Part shown: piece after piece, positions 16,592 through 22,865 of the stretch | Numbering within the stretch: position 1 is the first letter of the stretch | Layout: each line of letters opens with the position of its first letter | Origin: AG1 sp035559775 | GTDB taxonomy: Archaea; Thermoproteota; Thermoprotei_A; Sulfolobales; AG1 | Length of the DNA: 23,997 nucleotides | Direction of reading: 5' to 3' | Assembly: GCA_035559775.1 (NCBI GenBank) | Contig: DATMAU010000044.1 | Span: 1 to 23,997, forward strand | Position numbers and translations under genes: made by a program | Notes under the pieces: model-generated | What the model saw: the letters and a program-made list of their open reading frames with translations, nothing else | Told to the model about the DNA's origin: nothing | Databases searched by the model: none

Positions 16592-16969
16592 TCACCGCTT
16601 TTCAGCGTCCCCAACAAGACTTCTTATAAGGCTTTCGACCTCGCCCACACCTTCTCTCGCAAGCCTGTAACACTCTATAGCGACCTCCCTGGAGACGCCT
16701 TCCCCATAGTCGGCGGCTTTTCTATATACATACATTGTTATAAGGTTCTTTGCGATATGCTCAAGCCCTTTGTTCTTGATAGCGTTGGCCAGTTTATCAT
16801 CTCTTCTAGGTACCTTCTCCCCCAGGACTGTTAGCAGGGTTTCGCAGGCCTTTCTCAGGGCAAAGTACGATGCCGAGGTAGCTTTGTTATAGCACTCTAT
16901 CTCGAGATCCTTATAGGCCTCTTCAAGAAGCCTCTTGGAATGCTCTAATGACATCCCTCTCATCTTCAC
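16592..16969 (-). CDS. HEPN-domain protein (probable toxin of a HEPN/MNT-type pair)
   Basis: Up to 125 aa. The helical HEPN pattern is clear: EHSKRLLEEAYKDLEIECYN, then KATSASYFALRKACETLL, and late YVYRKAADYGEG, a typical HEPN C-terminal helix end. The usual RNase motif Rx4-6H is not obvious, so activity is uncertain. HEPN proteins next to MNT proteins act as RNase toxins or as neutralised partners (family knowledge). Start options are GTG 16969, ATG 16963 or ATG 16954; MSLEHSKRLL is the most usual start for the family. It overlaps the upstream MNT-like gene by 30-47 nt, so the two are co-translated. Confidence 0.8.
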   Translation of the reverse strand: MKMRGMSLEHSKRLLEEAYKDLEIECYNKATSASYFALRKACETLLTVLGEKVPRRDDKLANAIKNKGLEHIAKNLITMYVYRKAADYGEGVSREVAIECYRLAREGVGEVESLIRSLVGDAEKR

Positions 16970-17252
16970 CAGCTATGTATGGGTTTATCAACACCCTATC
17001 CCCAAACTCCCTCTCAACATCCATCTTAACCCTCACCACCTCCTGCACAGTCTCCAGATCCTTGCTCCTCACAACCACAAGGACATTACTCTCATAGACC
17101 TCACCGCCCAAGAGATCGATCAAACCTACGAAGTTTTCTCCCAAACGTCTTTCCAGGGATACGAAGAACCTCGCTATAGCCAGATCCCAGAGACTGTTGA
17201 TGAGAGATCTAGCGGTACCTTTCCTGTAAAGGGTTATAGCATGGATACCCAT
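16923..17252 (-). CDS. Divergent minimal nucleotidyltransferase-like protein (probable antitoxin partner)
   Basis: 109 aa from ATG 17252. The stretch ARFFVSLERRLGENFVGLID, then LLGGEVYESNVLVVVRSKDL, lies where MNT proteins have a glycine motif GSxxxG followed by SDIDLLVV. Here the two catalytic aspartates are replaced (SNVLVVV), so the transferase site appears lost. The C-terminal half (VEREFGDRVLINPYIAGED) keeps the beta-strand pattern. Position directly upstream of, and overlapping, a HEPN gene supports an MNT/HEPN pair. An alternative is a different small HEPN-associated family. Confidence 0.65.
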   Translation of the reverse strand: MGIHAITLYRKGTARSLINSLWDLAIARFFVSLERRLGENFVGLIDLLGGEVYESNVLVVVRSKDLETVQEVVRVKMDVEREFGDRVLINPYIAGEDERDVIRAFQEAS

Positions 17253-17290
17253 ACCCCTACACCAGATCCTCTCTAGATTAAGCGTTTAGG

Positions 17291-17303
17291 CCCTAAAAAT
17301 CTT
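17291..17303 (-). promoter_or_regulatory. TATA box for the MNT/HEPN pair
   Basis: On the minus strand GATTTTTAGGG lies about 45 nt before ATG 17252, a plausible archaeal TATA box with a short leader. Confidence 0.35.
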
Positions 17304-17601
17304 AGAAGGATCACACCAAGTACTCAGCGCCCCTGTCCCCGGGCATGGGTGTATTTCCGCCCACGATCCCTGTTACTCTATAGATAGACCCATAGACCAA
17401 GACCACTCTACATCAGTGCCCCCACCTGGTCTTCTATCTACTAACCTCACTGCTGTAAACCATGTCTCGTATAAGCACTGTGTTACCGCAGAGCAACAGT
17501 CTCAGTACCAGTCCTTATAAATACATATAAAACCGGGAACAGCTGGTTACAGCTTCCCAGGGGTTTTTAAAGGCCCAGGGGGACGCTACCACGGGCTATG
17601 A
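17304..17601. other. Intergenic region with promoter of the decarboxylase gene
   Basis: No gene recognised. CTTATAAATACATATAAAAC (17514-17533) is very AT-rich. GTTTTTAAAGG (about 17563-17573) is a TATA box 30 nt before TTG 17602. TCTATCTACTA near 17434 resembles part of the CRISPR-type repeat but is too short to call. Confidence 0.4.
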
Positions 17602-18128
17602 TTGCAGCGGTTCCCGCCTGAGGGGGAGGACCCCGGGATCGTCTTAGAGAGACTATCCAGATTCTCAAGGGGAGAGCCCGAGCCTAGTAGTGGGAGAATG
17701 TTCACCCACTCCTACGAGACCGGGGATCCCGTGCTCAGGGAGCTGGTGAGAAAAGCCTACGGGCTCTACATGGATAAGACCATGCTCGATTTCACCGTAT
17801 ATCCAAGTGTCCTGAGATTAGAACGTGAGGTCGTCAGAGCAGTAGCCTATCTAATGGATGGTGATGAGGAGACCAAGGGCAGCTTCACCTATGGGGGTAC
17901 TGAGAGCATATTGCTAGCAGTCAAAGCCGCTAGGGATTATTTCAGAGCCCTGGGCAGGACAGAAACCCCCGAGATCATACTCCCATACACAGCCCACCCA
18001 GCCTTTCTCAAGGCGGCATCCTATCTAAACCTAAAACCCGTGTTTATCCCTATAGATCCCGGCACAGGTAAGATTGATATCAACGCCGTTAACGAGAGGA
18101 TTAGCAGGAACACAGCCCTCATAGTGGG
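17602..18128 (+). pseudogene. Group II PLP-dependent decarboxylase, 5' part, interrupted by element copy 2
   Basis: From TTG 17602 about 175 codons read well: SGRMFTHSYETGDPVLRELV, DKTMLDFTVYPSVLRLEREV, GSFTYGGTESILLAVKAARD and finally NTALIVG. This is the N-terminal half of a glutamate/tyrosine-decarboxylase or sphingosine-1-phosphate-lyase-like enzyme. Family members continue after 'LIVG' with SAPxYPxG. Here the frame runs into element copy 2 and stops at 18162. The missing SAPNYPYG continuation is found at 18464, directly after the element. The PLP lysine region is absent from the window. The gene is therefore dead, or only a fragment is made. Confidence 0.88.
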
Positions 18129-18461
18129 CTGTTTTCTTTTTGATATGAATAGGGAGGATTGATAGGTTTTGGAATTTTCATGGGTATTGGGGCATGCCCG
18201 AAAGCGCTTTCTCGCCAACACCTAAGGTATTTATAAGCCTTGAAAGACATTATCCCCGGTGTGGGTTCCCCCGCACAAGCCCCGGACGGCGATGGGAGCA
18301 GTGCTCCAAGCCATCCGGGGCAGAGCTAGATGGGAGCCGCGTGCCGTTCGGCTCGACGGCCGCCCATGACCTCGTAGGGCTAAAGGCCCTGCGGGTAGAG
18401 GTGGAAGTCCCCGGATGTGACCATGAATATAAATGAATGGAATGAACATCCAGGGACAAAC
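18129..18461 (+). mobile_element. Structured-RNA mobile element, copy 2 (about 333 bp), inserted in the decarboxylase gene
   Basis: Same plan as copy 1: left end CTGTTTTCTTTTTGATAT; palindrome GGGCATGCCC (18190-18199); TATA TTTATAAGC (18230-18238). Helices: GTGTGGG/CCCGCAC (18259-18265/18270-18276), CCCCGGACGGC/GCCATCCGGGG (18280-18290/18310-18320), GCCG/CGGC (18343-18346/18357-18360), CGTAGGGC/GCCCTGCG (18373-18380/18386-18393). The terminal hairpin 18407-18457 contains a kink-turn. The insertion point is fixed by the flanking coding sequence; at most one or two G may be duplicated. It lacks a transposase, so it would have to be moved in trans. Confidence 0.75.
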
Positions 18462-18558
18462 GGTCTGCTCCAAACTACCCTTACGGATCTGTTGACGATA
18501 TCAAGGACCTGAGCGAAATAGCCCTTGAGAGCAAAACACTACTACATGTCGACGCCAT
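18462..18558 (+). pseudogene. PLP-decarboxylase, continuation after element copy 2
   Basis: Reads SAPNYPYGSVDDIKDLSEIA then LESKTLLHVDA, exactly the family sequence expected after the 5' part ends in NTALIVG. After HVDA the normal continuation (a Gly-rich 'GGF' segment before the PLP lysine) is lost, so a second break lies near 18558. Confidence 0.8.
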
Positions 18559-18644
18559 AGCCAACTGTTTCTGGTTTTATATGGATTTATAAGGACTGGT
18601 AGTGATTTTTTCTCTGTGGAACATTATATAAGCTCTATTATTCT

Positions 18645-18950
18645 ATGGGATGCCAGCTCAGCAATGAGGGTGGGGATAGAGACCCGATGGGCGGGTTAAA
18701 TAAAACCAGGATGTGGGGGTCTCCCCACAGCTATGAGCCGGAGCAAAGCTATGAGGGGGAGCTGTGGGTTGGGGTCACCCCGAACGGGTGGGGGCCAAGG
18801 ATAAGGGCTCCGATGAAAGGAGCCCTGAGGTCGAGGAAGCCAAGGGAAGAGCGGTTGATGCAAAAACCAACCGCAATGAAGCCCGAACCCCTGCATGGGC
18901 TTCATACTACCCTTCCTAAGAGATCTAGAAGAAGCCCTAAGAGAGCATAA
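18645..18950 (+). pseudogene. TnpB-like C-terminal remnant with guide-RNA-like hairpins
   Basis: An ORF of 101 codons includes GGDRDPMGGLNKTRMWGS, then GELWVGVTPNGWGPRIRAPM and KGALRSRKPREERLM. The order DRD...LN...VTPNxWG resembles the end of archaeal TnpB (IS200/IS605-type RNA-guided nuclease). The start is not genuine; the RuvC and HNH-like parts are missing. The DNA is packed with perfect inverted repeats: TGGGG/CCCCA (18713-18726), CCCACAGCT/AGCTGTGGG, GGGCTCC/GGAGCCC (about 18807-18827), GCGGTTG/CAACCGC and ATGAAGCCC/GGGCTTCAT (about 18877-18905). In living TnpB elements the 3' end of the gene doubles as omega-RNA scaffold, which fits. Confidence 0.45.
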
Positions 18951-19103
18951 ACCCCCAGCTATAGAAAAGCCCTAGAAGCCCTCGGAATAAGGGAAGGCTA
19001 TATATCGGAGGATAAAATACTACTAATAAACGAGCTCATAAGGATAATGCCACCAGATATACTGGAAGAGACGCTTGTAGAGGCGATCAATATCCTAATA
19101 TAG
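18912..19103 (+). pseudogene. C-terminal remnant of an unknown helical protein
   Basis: LRDLEEALREHKPPAIEK reads in one frame. After a shift, ALEALGIREGYISEDKILLI and NELIRIMPPDILEETLVEAI run to a TAG at 19101. Protein-like composition but no known family; it needs a frameshift, so it is decayed. Confidence 0.35.
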
Positions 19104-19105
19104 AT

Positions 19106-19288
19106 CTAGATGCTCTTAACCAGCCCACCATATTCTTCTCTCAACCCACCTAGCCTGTGGAAAATATTCCTCAATCTACCATAGGTCCTTGTGTATTCCT
19201 TGAAGAGCTTACTATAGATATAGATCTCGGACTGCTTCTCATCAGGCCTGAACCCCTTATCTATAGCTATCCTCGAAGCAGCGCTCCT
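19106..19288 (-). pseudogene. C-terminal remnant of an unknown protein, starting beside a CRISPR-type repeat
   Basis: 60 open codons on the minus strand without an own start: RSAASRIAIDKGFRPDEKQS, then EIYIYSKLFKEYTRTYGRLR and NIFHRLGGLREEYGGLVKSI. The family is not recognised. It begins within 10 nt after the repeat at 19295-19318 and converges, stop to stop, on the remnant ending at 19103. Confidence 0.35.
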
Positions 19289-19294
19289 GAAATC

Positions 19295-19318
19295 CTTTCA
19301 ATTCTATAGTAGATCGAC
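19295..19318 (-). repeat. Solo CRISPR-type repeat, best-preserved copy
   Basis: On the minus strand it reads GTCGATCTACTATAG followed by AATTGAAAG. The 3' part ATAGAATTGAAAG is the same as in 24-nt Sulfolobales-type CRISPR repeats and would give the 8-nt crRNA handle ATTGAAAG. No second copy lies within normal spacer distance, so it stands alone. It joins element copy 3 on one side and a gene remnant on the other. Confidence 0.75.
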
Positions 19319-19321
19319 CCT

Positions 19322-19515
19322 GCGGGTTTATGCGTGACTGCCGGATCCAATGGTATGAGACTCTATCCACTGTGAGATCATCCCCTGGATGGCTTAAAGT
19401 GTTGCTTCCATTGCCATCCAGAGTCAATATGGAAACCATATCATCACCGAAAACAATCCCATTCAAGGCTTATAAATACCTCCTGCAAGTATTAGCAGGC
19501 GAACAGCGTATACCT
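19322..19515 (-). mobile_element. Structured-RNA element, partial copy 3
   Basis: On the minus strand AGGTATTTATAAGCCTTGAA (ending about 19463) is identical to copy 2 around its TATA box. CTGGATGGC and GCCATCCAG (19413-19421 with 19385-19393) form the main stem, perfect here and changed by compensation in copies 1 and 2. GGGGATGATCTC after it matches copy 1. The 3' half, with kink-turn and right end, is missing, and the CRISPR-type repeat sits at the break. The left part lies against a truncated kinase gene. Confidence 0.6.
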
Positions 19516-19782
19516 ATCAACAGGGATTATACCGGCCATGTGACCGCTGACAACGACACATCTAATAAGACTATAGTGGGGACCAGCAACCTCCGAAACA
19601 AGCCTAGACACGCTGGCCCACAGATCCTCAGGATCTATCTCAGCCCACCCAGGCTTTGGGGCCTTGAAAGAAGCCCTCTCAGAAACACTAAACCTAACAC
19701 TAAGATTAGCGGTATCGACCAAACCCACCTTTATAGATGAGGTACCTATATCAACAGCTAAAACATAACCCTCCCCACCCAC
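19513..19782 (-). pseudogene. FGGY-family carbohydrate kinase, N-terminal fragment
   Basis: About 90 codons from GTG 19782: YVLAVDIGTSSIKVGLVDTA (phosphate-binding DxGTSSxK), then FKAPKPGWAEIDPEDLWASV and VVVSGHMAGIIPVDR. These are the hallmark N-terminal blocks of xylulo-/glucono-kinase-like enzymes, which are normally about 500 aa. The frame runs into element copy 3 and stops at 19492. The open frame extends upstream to 19935 with GFGGPDIDIGILGNVSENLG, which does not look like kinase and may be read-through of flanking DNA. Confidence 0.75.
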
Positions 19783-20142
19783 CGGAACACCATAACCATA
19801 ATGGTATGGTGAGAAAAATACCCCCAGGTTTTCTGACACGTTACCCAAGATCCCTATATCTATATCAGGGCCGCCAAACCCGTTAGCGGTAAATATAGGG
19901 TCTCTGAGAGCGAGGCCAGAGGATCCTGAGAACAAGGCGGGGGAGGTAAGATCCGTCGTATACGCTAGGGTCTCATCCCATGATCAGCGGAGAGGATCTC
20001 GAGAAACAGGTTAAATATCTATATCTATAGGAGTACTACGCTTCTAAAGGTTATAGAGTAACCGACATAGCTTCAGGGCTGAATACAAATAGGGGAGGGT
20101 TAAATAAAATTAAAATAATTATAAATATTAAGGGCATTATGA
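19783..20142. other. Region of possible decayed HTH gene
   Basis: From ATG 19977-19979 on the plus strand MISGEDLEKQVKYLYL meets a stop. It continues in the same frame as EYYASKGYRVTDIASGLNTN and ends at a TAA near 20145. 'GYRVTDIAsgL' resembles a helix-turn-helix. This is weak evidence for a small broken regulator; otherwise nothing is recognised. Confidence 0.25.
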
Positions 20143-20179
20143 TGTTATAAGCTTGTGCTAACATAAAAATGGGAGGGGC
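20143..20179 (+). promoter_or_regulatory. TATA box and ribosome-binding site of the dehydrogenase gene
   Basis: TGTTATAAGC (20143-20152) lies about 37 nt before TTG 20186, and GGGAGGGG (20171-20178) is a strong ribosome-binding site 7 nt before it. This supports the TTG start. Confidence 0.55.
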
Positions 20180-20185
20180 TTATCA

Positions 20186-21277
20186 TTGAAAATAATGGTC
20201 TTAGGAGGAGCCGGTGATATAGGCTCCGGGGTTGTAGAGGCTCTGTGCTCCATGAATATAGACACCATAGTGGTTGGGGATCTTAGATACGATGCCGCTA
20301 AAACTGTCTCCGAGAGTATGAAGAGCTCTGGGTGTAATTGTGAAGCAGCTAAGGTCAATGCTATTGATATAGAGTCTCTTAGAGAATCATCTAGAGGAGT
20401 AGACGTTGTTGTTAACACCATAGGCCCCTTCTACAAGCTAGGATTCCCCGTGGCCAGGAACCTCGTGCGCCTAGGCCTGAACTTCGTAGACGTTTGTGAC
20501 GATTATGACGCTGCAGAAAAGATCCTAGGTCTAGGTAGCGAGGCCGAGGGCTCCAGAGTCACGGGGATAAATGGTCTGGGATGGACGCCAGGGCTCTCTA
20601 ACCTGCTCGCCCTACACGGCTCCAAATCGTTTGGAGAGGTTAGCGCTATAGATATATACTGGGTGGGCTCTGCGGCTGATTCCAAAGGCCTTGCAGTTGT
20701 TATGCACCTCTTCCACGCCCTCATAGGGAGAGCGCCAATGTATCTCGGGGGCTCGTTATCCCTGGTAGAGGCTGGTAGTGGTGGCATCGAGGTTCAGTTC
20801 CCACGGCCCGTGGGGAGGCTAACACTATTCTACACGGGACATCCAGAGCCCTTGACACTGCCAAGGTATATCAAGGTTAGGGATAGGGTTACTGTTAGGG
20901 GCGGGCTGATCCCTCCATGGCAAAACTCATTCGCAAAATTCCTGCTAAAAGCCCTGAATATTAATAACGATGACAAGGCAGAGAAACTAGCCAGGATGAT
21001 CCATAGGATCGAGGGTATATTCAGAACAGGGGGTTTAAGTATAAGCGCGTTGAGTGTCGATGTCTTTGGAGATAGTGGTAAGCTATCCTATATAGCTATT
21101 GATAGGATGAGAAGGCTCACAGGAATCCCAGCAGCCCTAGGGGCTGTAAAAATAGCTAGGGGTAGGATAGCAGGGCCAGGCATATATCCCCCAGAAGCCT
21201 TGATAAGAGATACAGGGGAATTTCTAGAAGAACTAGGGAGGATGGGGATCAGAGTGACCGAGGTGCAAGAGCCTTAA
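20186..21277 (+). CDS. Saccharopine-dehydrogenase-like NAD(P)-binding protein
   Basis: 363 aa. The N-terminal Rossmann motif MVLGGAGDIGSGVVEAL (4-20) is followed by acidic GD at the end of strand 2 (VVGDLRYDAA), VVVNTIGPFYKLGFPVARNL and FVDVCDDYDAAEKIL. GINGLGWTPGLSNLLALHGS is the 'G.tPGltNllA' family block. The C-terminal half is the catalytic/dimerisation domain (YTGHPEPLTLPRYIK, GLIPPWQNSFAKFL). It is probably an NAD(P)-dependent oxidoreductase of an amino-acid adduct or carboxylate; true saccharopine use is not established. It is followed directly, in the -1 frame, by an M28 peptidase. Confidence 0.85.
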   Translation: MKIMVLGGAGDIGSGVVEALCSMNIDTIVVGDLRYDAAKTVSESMKSSGCNCEAAKVNAIDIESLRESSRGVDVVVNTIGPFYKLGFPVARNLVRLGLNFVDVCDDYDAAEKILGLGSEAEGSRVTGINGLGWTPGLSNLLALHGSKSFGEVSAIDIYWVGSAADSKGLAVVMHLFHALIGRAPMYLGGSLSLVEAGSGGIEVQFPRPVGRLTLFYTGHPEPLTLPRYIKVRDRVTVRGGLIPPWQNSFAKFLLKALNINNDDKAEKLARMIHRIEGIFRTGGLSISALSVDVFGDSGKLSYIAIDRMRRLTGIPAALGAVKIARGRIAGPGIYPPEALIRDTGEFLEELGRMGIRVTEVQEP

Positions 21278-22437
21278 AGCTACACGATCATGTCAAAATA
21301 CTCTCACAAAAACACAGAGGAGCCGGAACCAGGGAGGAGAGAGAGGCTAGAGATTATATTGTAAGGGAGCTTGAGAGCTATGGCTATAAACCCTCGATCA
21401 GTGTTTTCCCCACACCCCCGACATTCTCCCACACATATATAACCATATATTTAGCACTATCACTCTCACCACTAATAGCCCTCGCAGGGTTTAGAGGCAT
21501 AGGGGTTGTTCTAGCATTAGCCGGACTAGCCCTCCTTATCCTGGAGGAGGAGCTCTATATTCCTCTCTTAACAAGGCTCTACGGACACCTATGGGGGAGG
21601 GAGACAGCCAACATAGTGGTTGAGATAGGCACTGGATCCGAGACCATAGTGCTGACAGCCCATTATGATAGCACCAAAGCAGCATACTCATTTAACCCCA
21701 CAAGGGTTCATAGGCTAGGGCTTACTATAAAGCTTAACTTCGCCTCATCCATAATAGTGGTTTTCCTAACAATAGCGGGATCCCTTTTAAATAGCCCCTC
21801 AATCCTTATAGTCTCGTTCATAGCCTCAGCCCCTCTGCTAATATCAACCATAATTCTGATCCATAGGGAGTTGTTCCACAACTATGTCCCCGGGGCTAAC
21901 GATAACGCCTCGGGAGTCGCAGTCCTACTCGGAGTCGCGGAATCCCTAGCAAAAGGCTTTGAGGATGTTAAGAACAAGGCAAGGATAATAATCGACTTCA
22001 CCGGAGCTGAAGAGGTAGGCCTTCTAGGCTCCCACCACCTCTATAGAGAGAAACAAGAGGTCTTGAGAAACTCCATAGTTATTAATATAGATAACCCAGG
22101 CATCGGAGACCTCGCTTTTACAGAGTGCGAAGGAACTATCTTAACATGGTGCTCCCACGAGGAGTTCAGAAAAATCGTCAGAGAATTCTCCACATTAAAA
22201 GGGATCCGAACAGTAACCTATAAACTGCTACCCACAGACGCAACACCCCTAATGAGAATGGGTTTGAGGGCAACAAGCCTGATGGCCTTTATCAACGGCA
22301 TGATAGGCAATTATCACTGGTATAGCGATACAGCGGATAAAGTGAACCCGGAGAATCTTGAGAAGGCTAAAACCCTGGTGCTAGATCTTTTAACGATCCT
22401 AACCAAAGATAGGCGCTCTCTTTATACTGAACAATGA
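21274..22437 (+). CDS. Membrane-anchored M28-family zinc aminopeptidase, start codon unclear
   Basis: About 387 codons. LKLHDHVKILSQKHRGAGTR, then EEREARDYIVRELESYGYKP, is the usual N-terminal M28 helix. Two hydrophobic segments follow at 21424-21550. The catalytic core has TAHYDS (HxD), GANDNASGVAVLL (bridging Asp), FTGAEEVGLLGS (Glu-Glu), NIDNPG and YHWYSDTADKV (last His). Two more membrane segments (ASSIIVVFLTIAGSLL, ILIVSFIASAPLLI) interrupt the core. No ATG/GTG/TTG exists in this frame between a stop at 21157-21165 and GTG 21616, which would remove the N-terminal 110 residues. Translation may depend on the upstream gene through a -1 shift or a rare start, or the sequence has an error. 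Confidence 0.75.
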   Translation, partial: LKLHDHVKILSQKHRGAGTREEREARDYIVRELESYGYKPSISVFPTPPTFSHTYITIYLALSLSPLIALAGFRGIGVVLALAGLALLILEEELYIPLLTRLYGHLWGRETANIVVEIGTGSETIVLTAHYDSTKAAYSFNPTRVHRLGLTIKLNFASSIIVVFLTIAGSLLNSPSILIVSFIASAPLLISTIILIHRELFHNYVPGANDNASGVAVLLGVAESLAKGFEDVKNKARIIIDFTGAEEVGLLGSHHLYREKQEVLRNSIVINIDNPGIGDLAFTECEGTILTWCSHEEFRKIVREFSTLKGIRTVTYKLLPTDATPLMRMGLRATSLMAFINGMIGNYHWYSDTADKVNPENLEKAKTLVLDLLTILTKDRRSLYTEQ

Positions 22438-22865
22438 CACAACCCAGGTGTGTTACTATTTTTTGGTAACTCAGACCCCTTGCAGAGGTATAGGAGGCCT
22501 GTTATAACTAGCTTATCCTAAGCATGCATATAAATCCTCTACATAGAGGCGCATTGACAGCATAGCTATGCAGCCCAGTGCACGGTACATGCTGCTTACT
22601 GAGACATGCTATCTAAAAGGCTATATGGAGATATGATCCTCTGAGGGTCGAGATAGGAGGCTTCACAGCTAAAAACCTGGGCATAGAGGATCTCCCTAAA
22701 GCAATGCTGGACAATCGGTACACGGATGAAAACAGATCACAACTATCAAGACGAGGATCGTTGAGAAGATAAGGATCGGATCATCGTTCTATAGCATATC
22801 ATAACCAATAGCCCGCGGGTTAAATATAGAGCCCGAGGAAACCCAGCTAATGCTCAACACACGAT
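22438..22865. other. Intergenic region, mostly without recognisable content except a glycosylase remnant
   Basis: Between convergent genes. TACTATTTTTTGG at 22455-22467 may terminate the M28 transcript. GGTTAAATATAGAG (22818-22831) is TATA-like. Apart from the DenV-like remnant no gene is seen. Confidence 0.4.
22641..22800 (+). pseudogene. Decayed second copy of the DenV-like glycosylase, C-terminal half
   Basis: LRVEIGGFTAKNLGIEDLPK then AMLDNRYTDENR parallels MTRRGFKANKTLSTEGFPPS then MLNDWHPDEDD of the intact gene. After a shift, TIKTRIVEKIRIGSSFYSI parallels VKARIIEKIRAKPWFYTY. Colinear similarity in two frames indicates a frameshifted pseudogene. The N-terminal half is gone. Confidence 0.55.

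Noticed and set aside
17425..17450. Another solo CRISPR-type repeat (TCTATCTACTA)
   Set aside because: Only about 10 contiguous bases match; chance in an AT-rich stretch.
18401..18461. H/ACA guide RNA
   Set aside because: An ACA and a kink-turn are present, but there is no internal pseudouridylation pocket at the expected distance.
18194..18473. Several 69-80 codon ORFs on both strands inside element copy 2
   Set aside because: They are not conserved as frames in copy 1, which has insertions and deletions relative to them.
19783..19935. N-terminal extension of the kinase ORF (GFGGPDIDIGILGNV)
   Set aside because: It precedes the normal kinase start (YVLAVDIGTSS), does not resemble FGGY sequence, and GTG 19782 gives a normal N-terminus.
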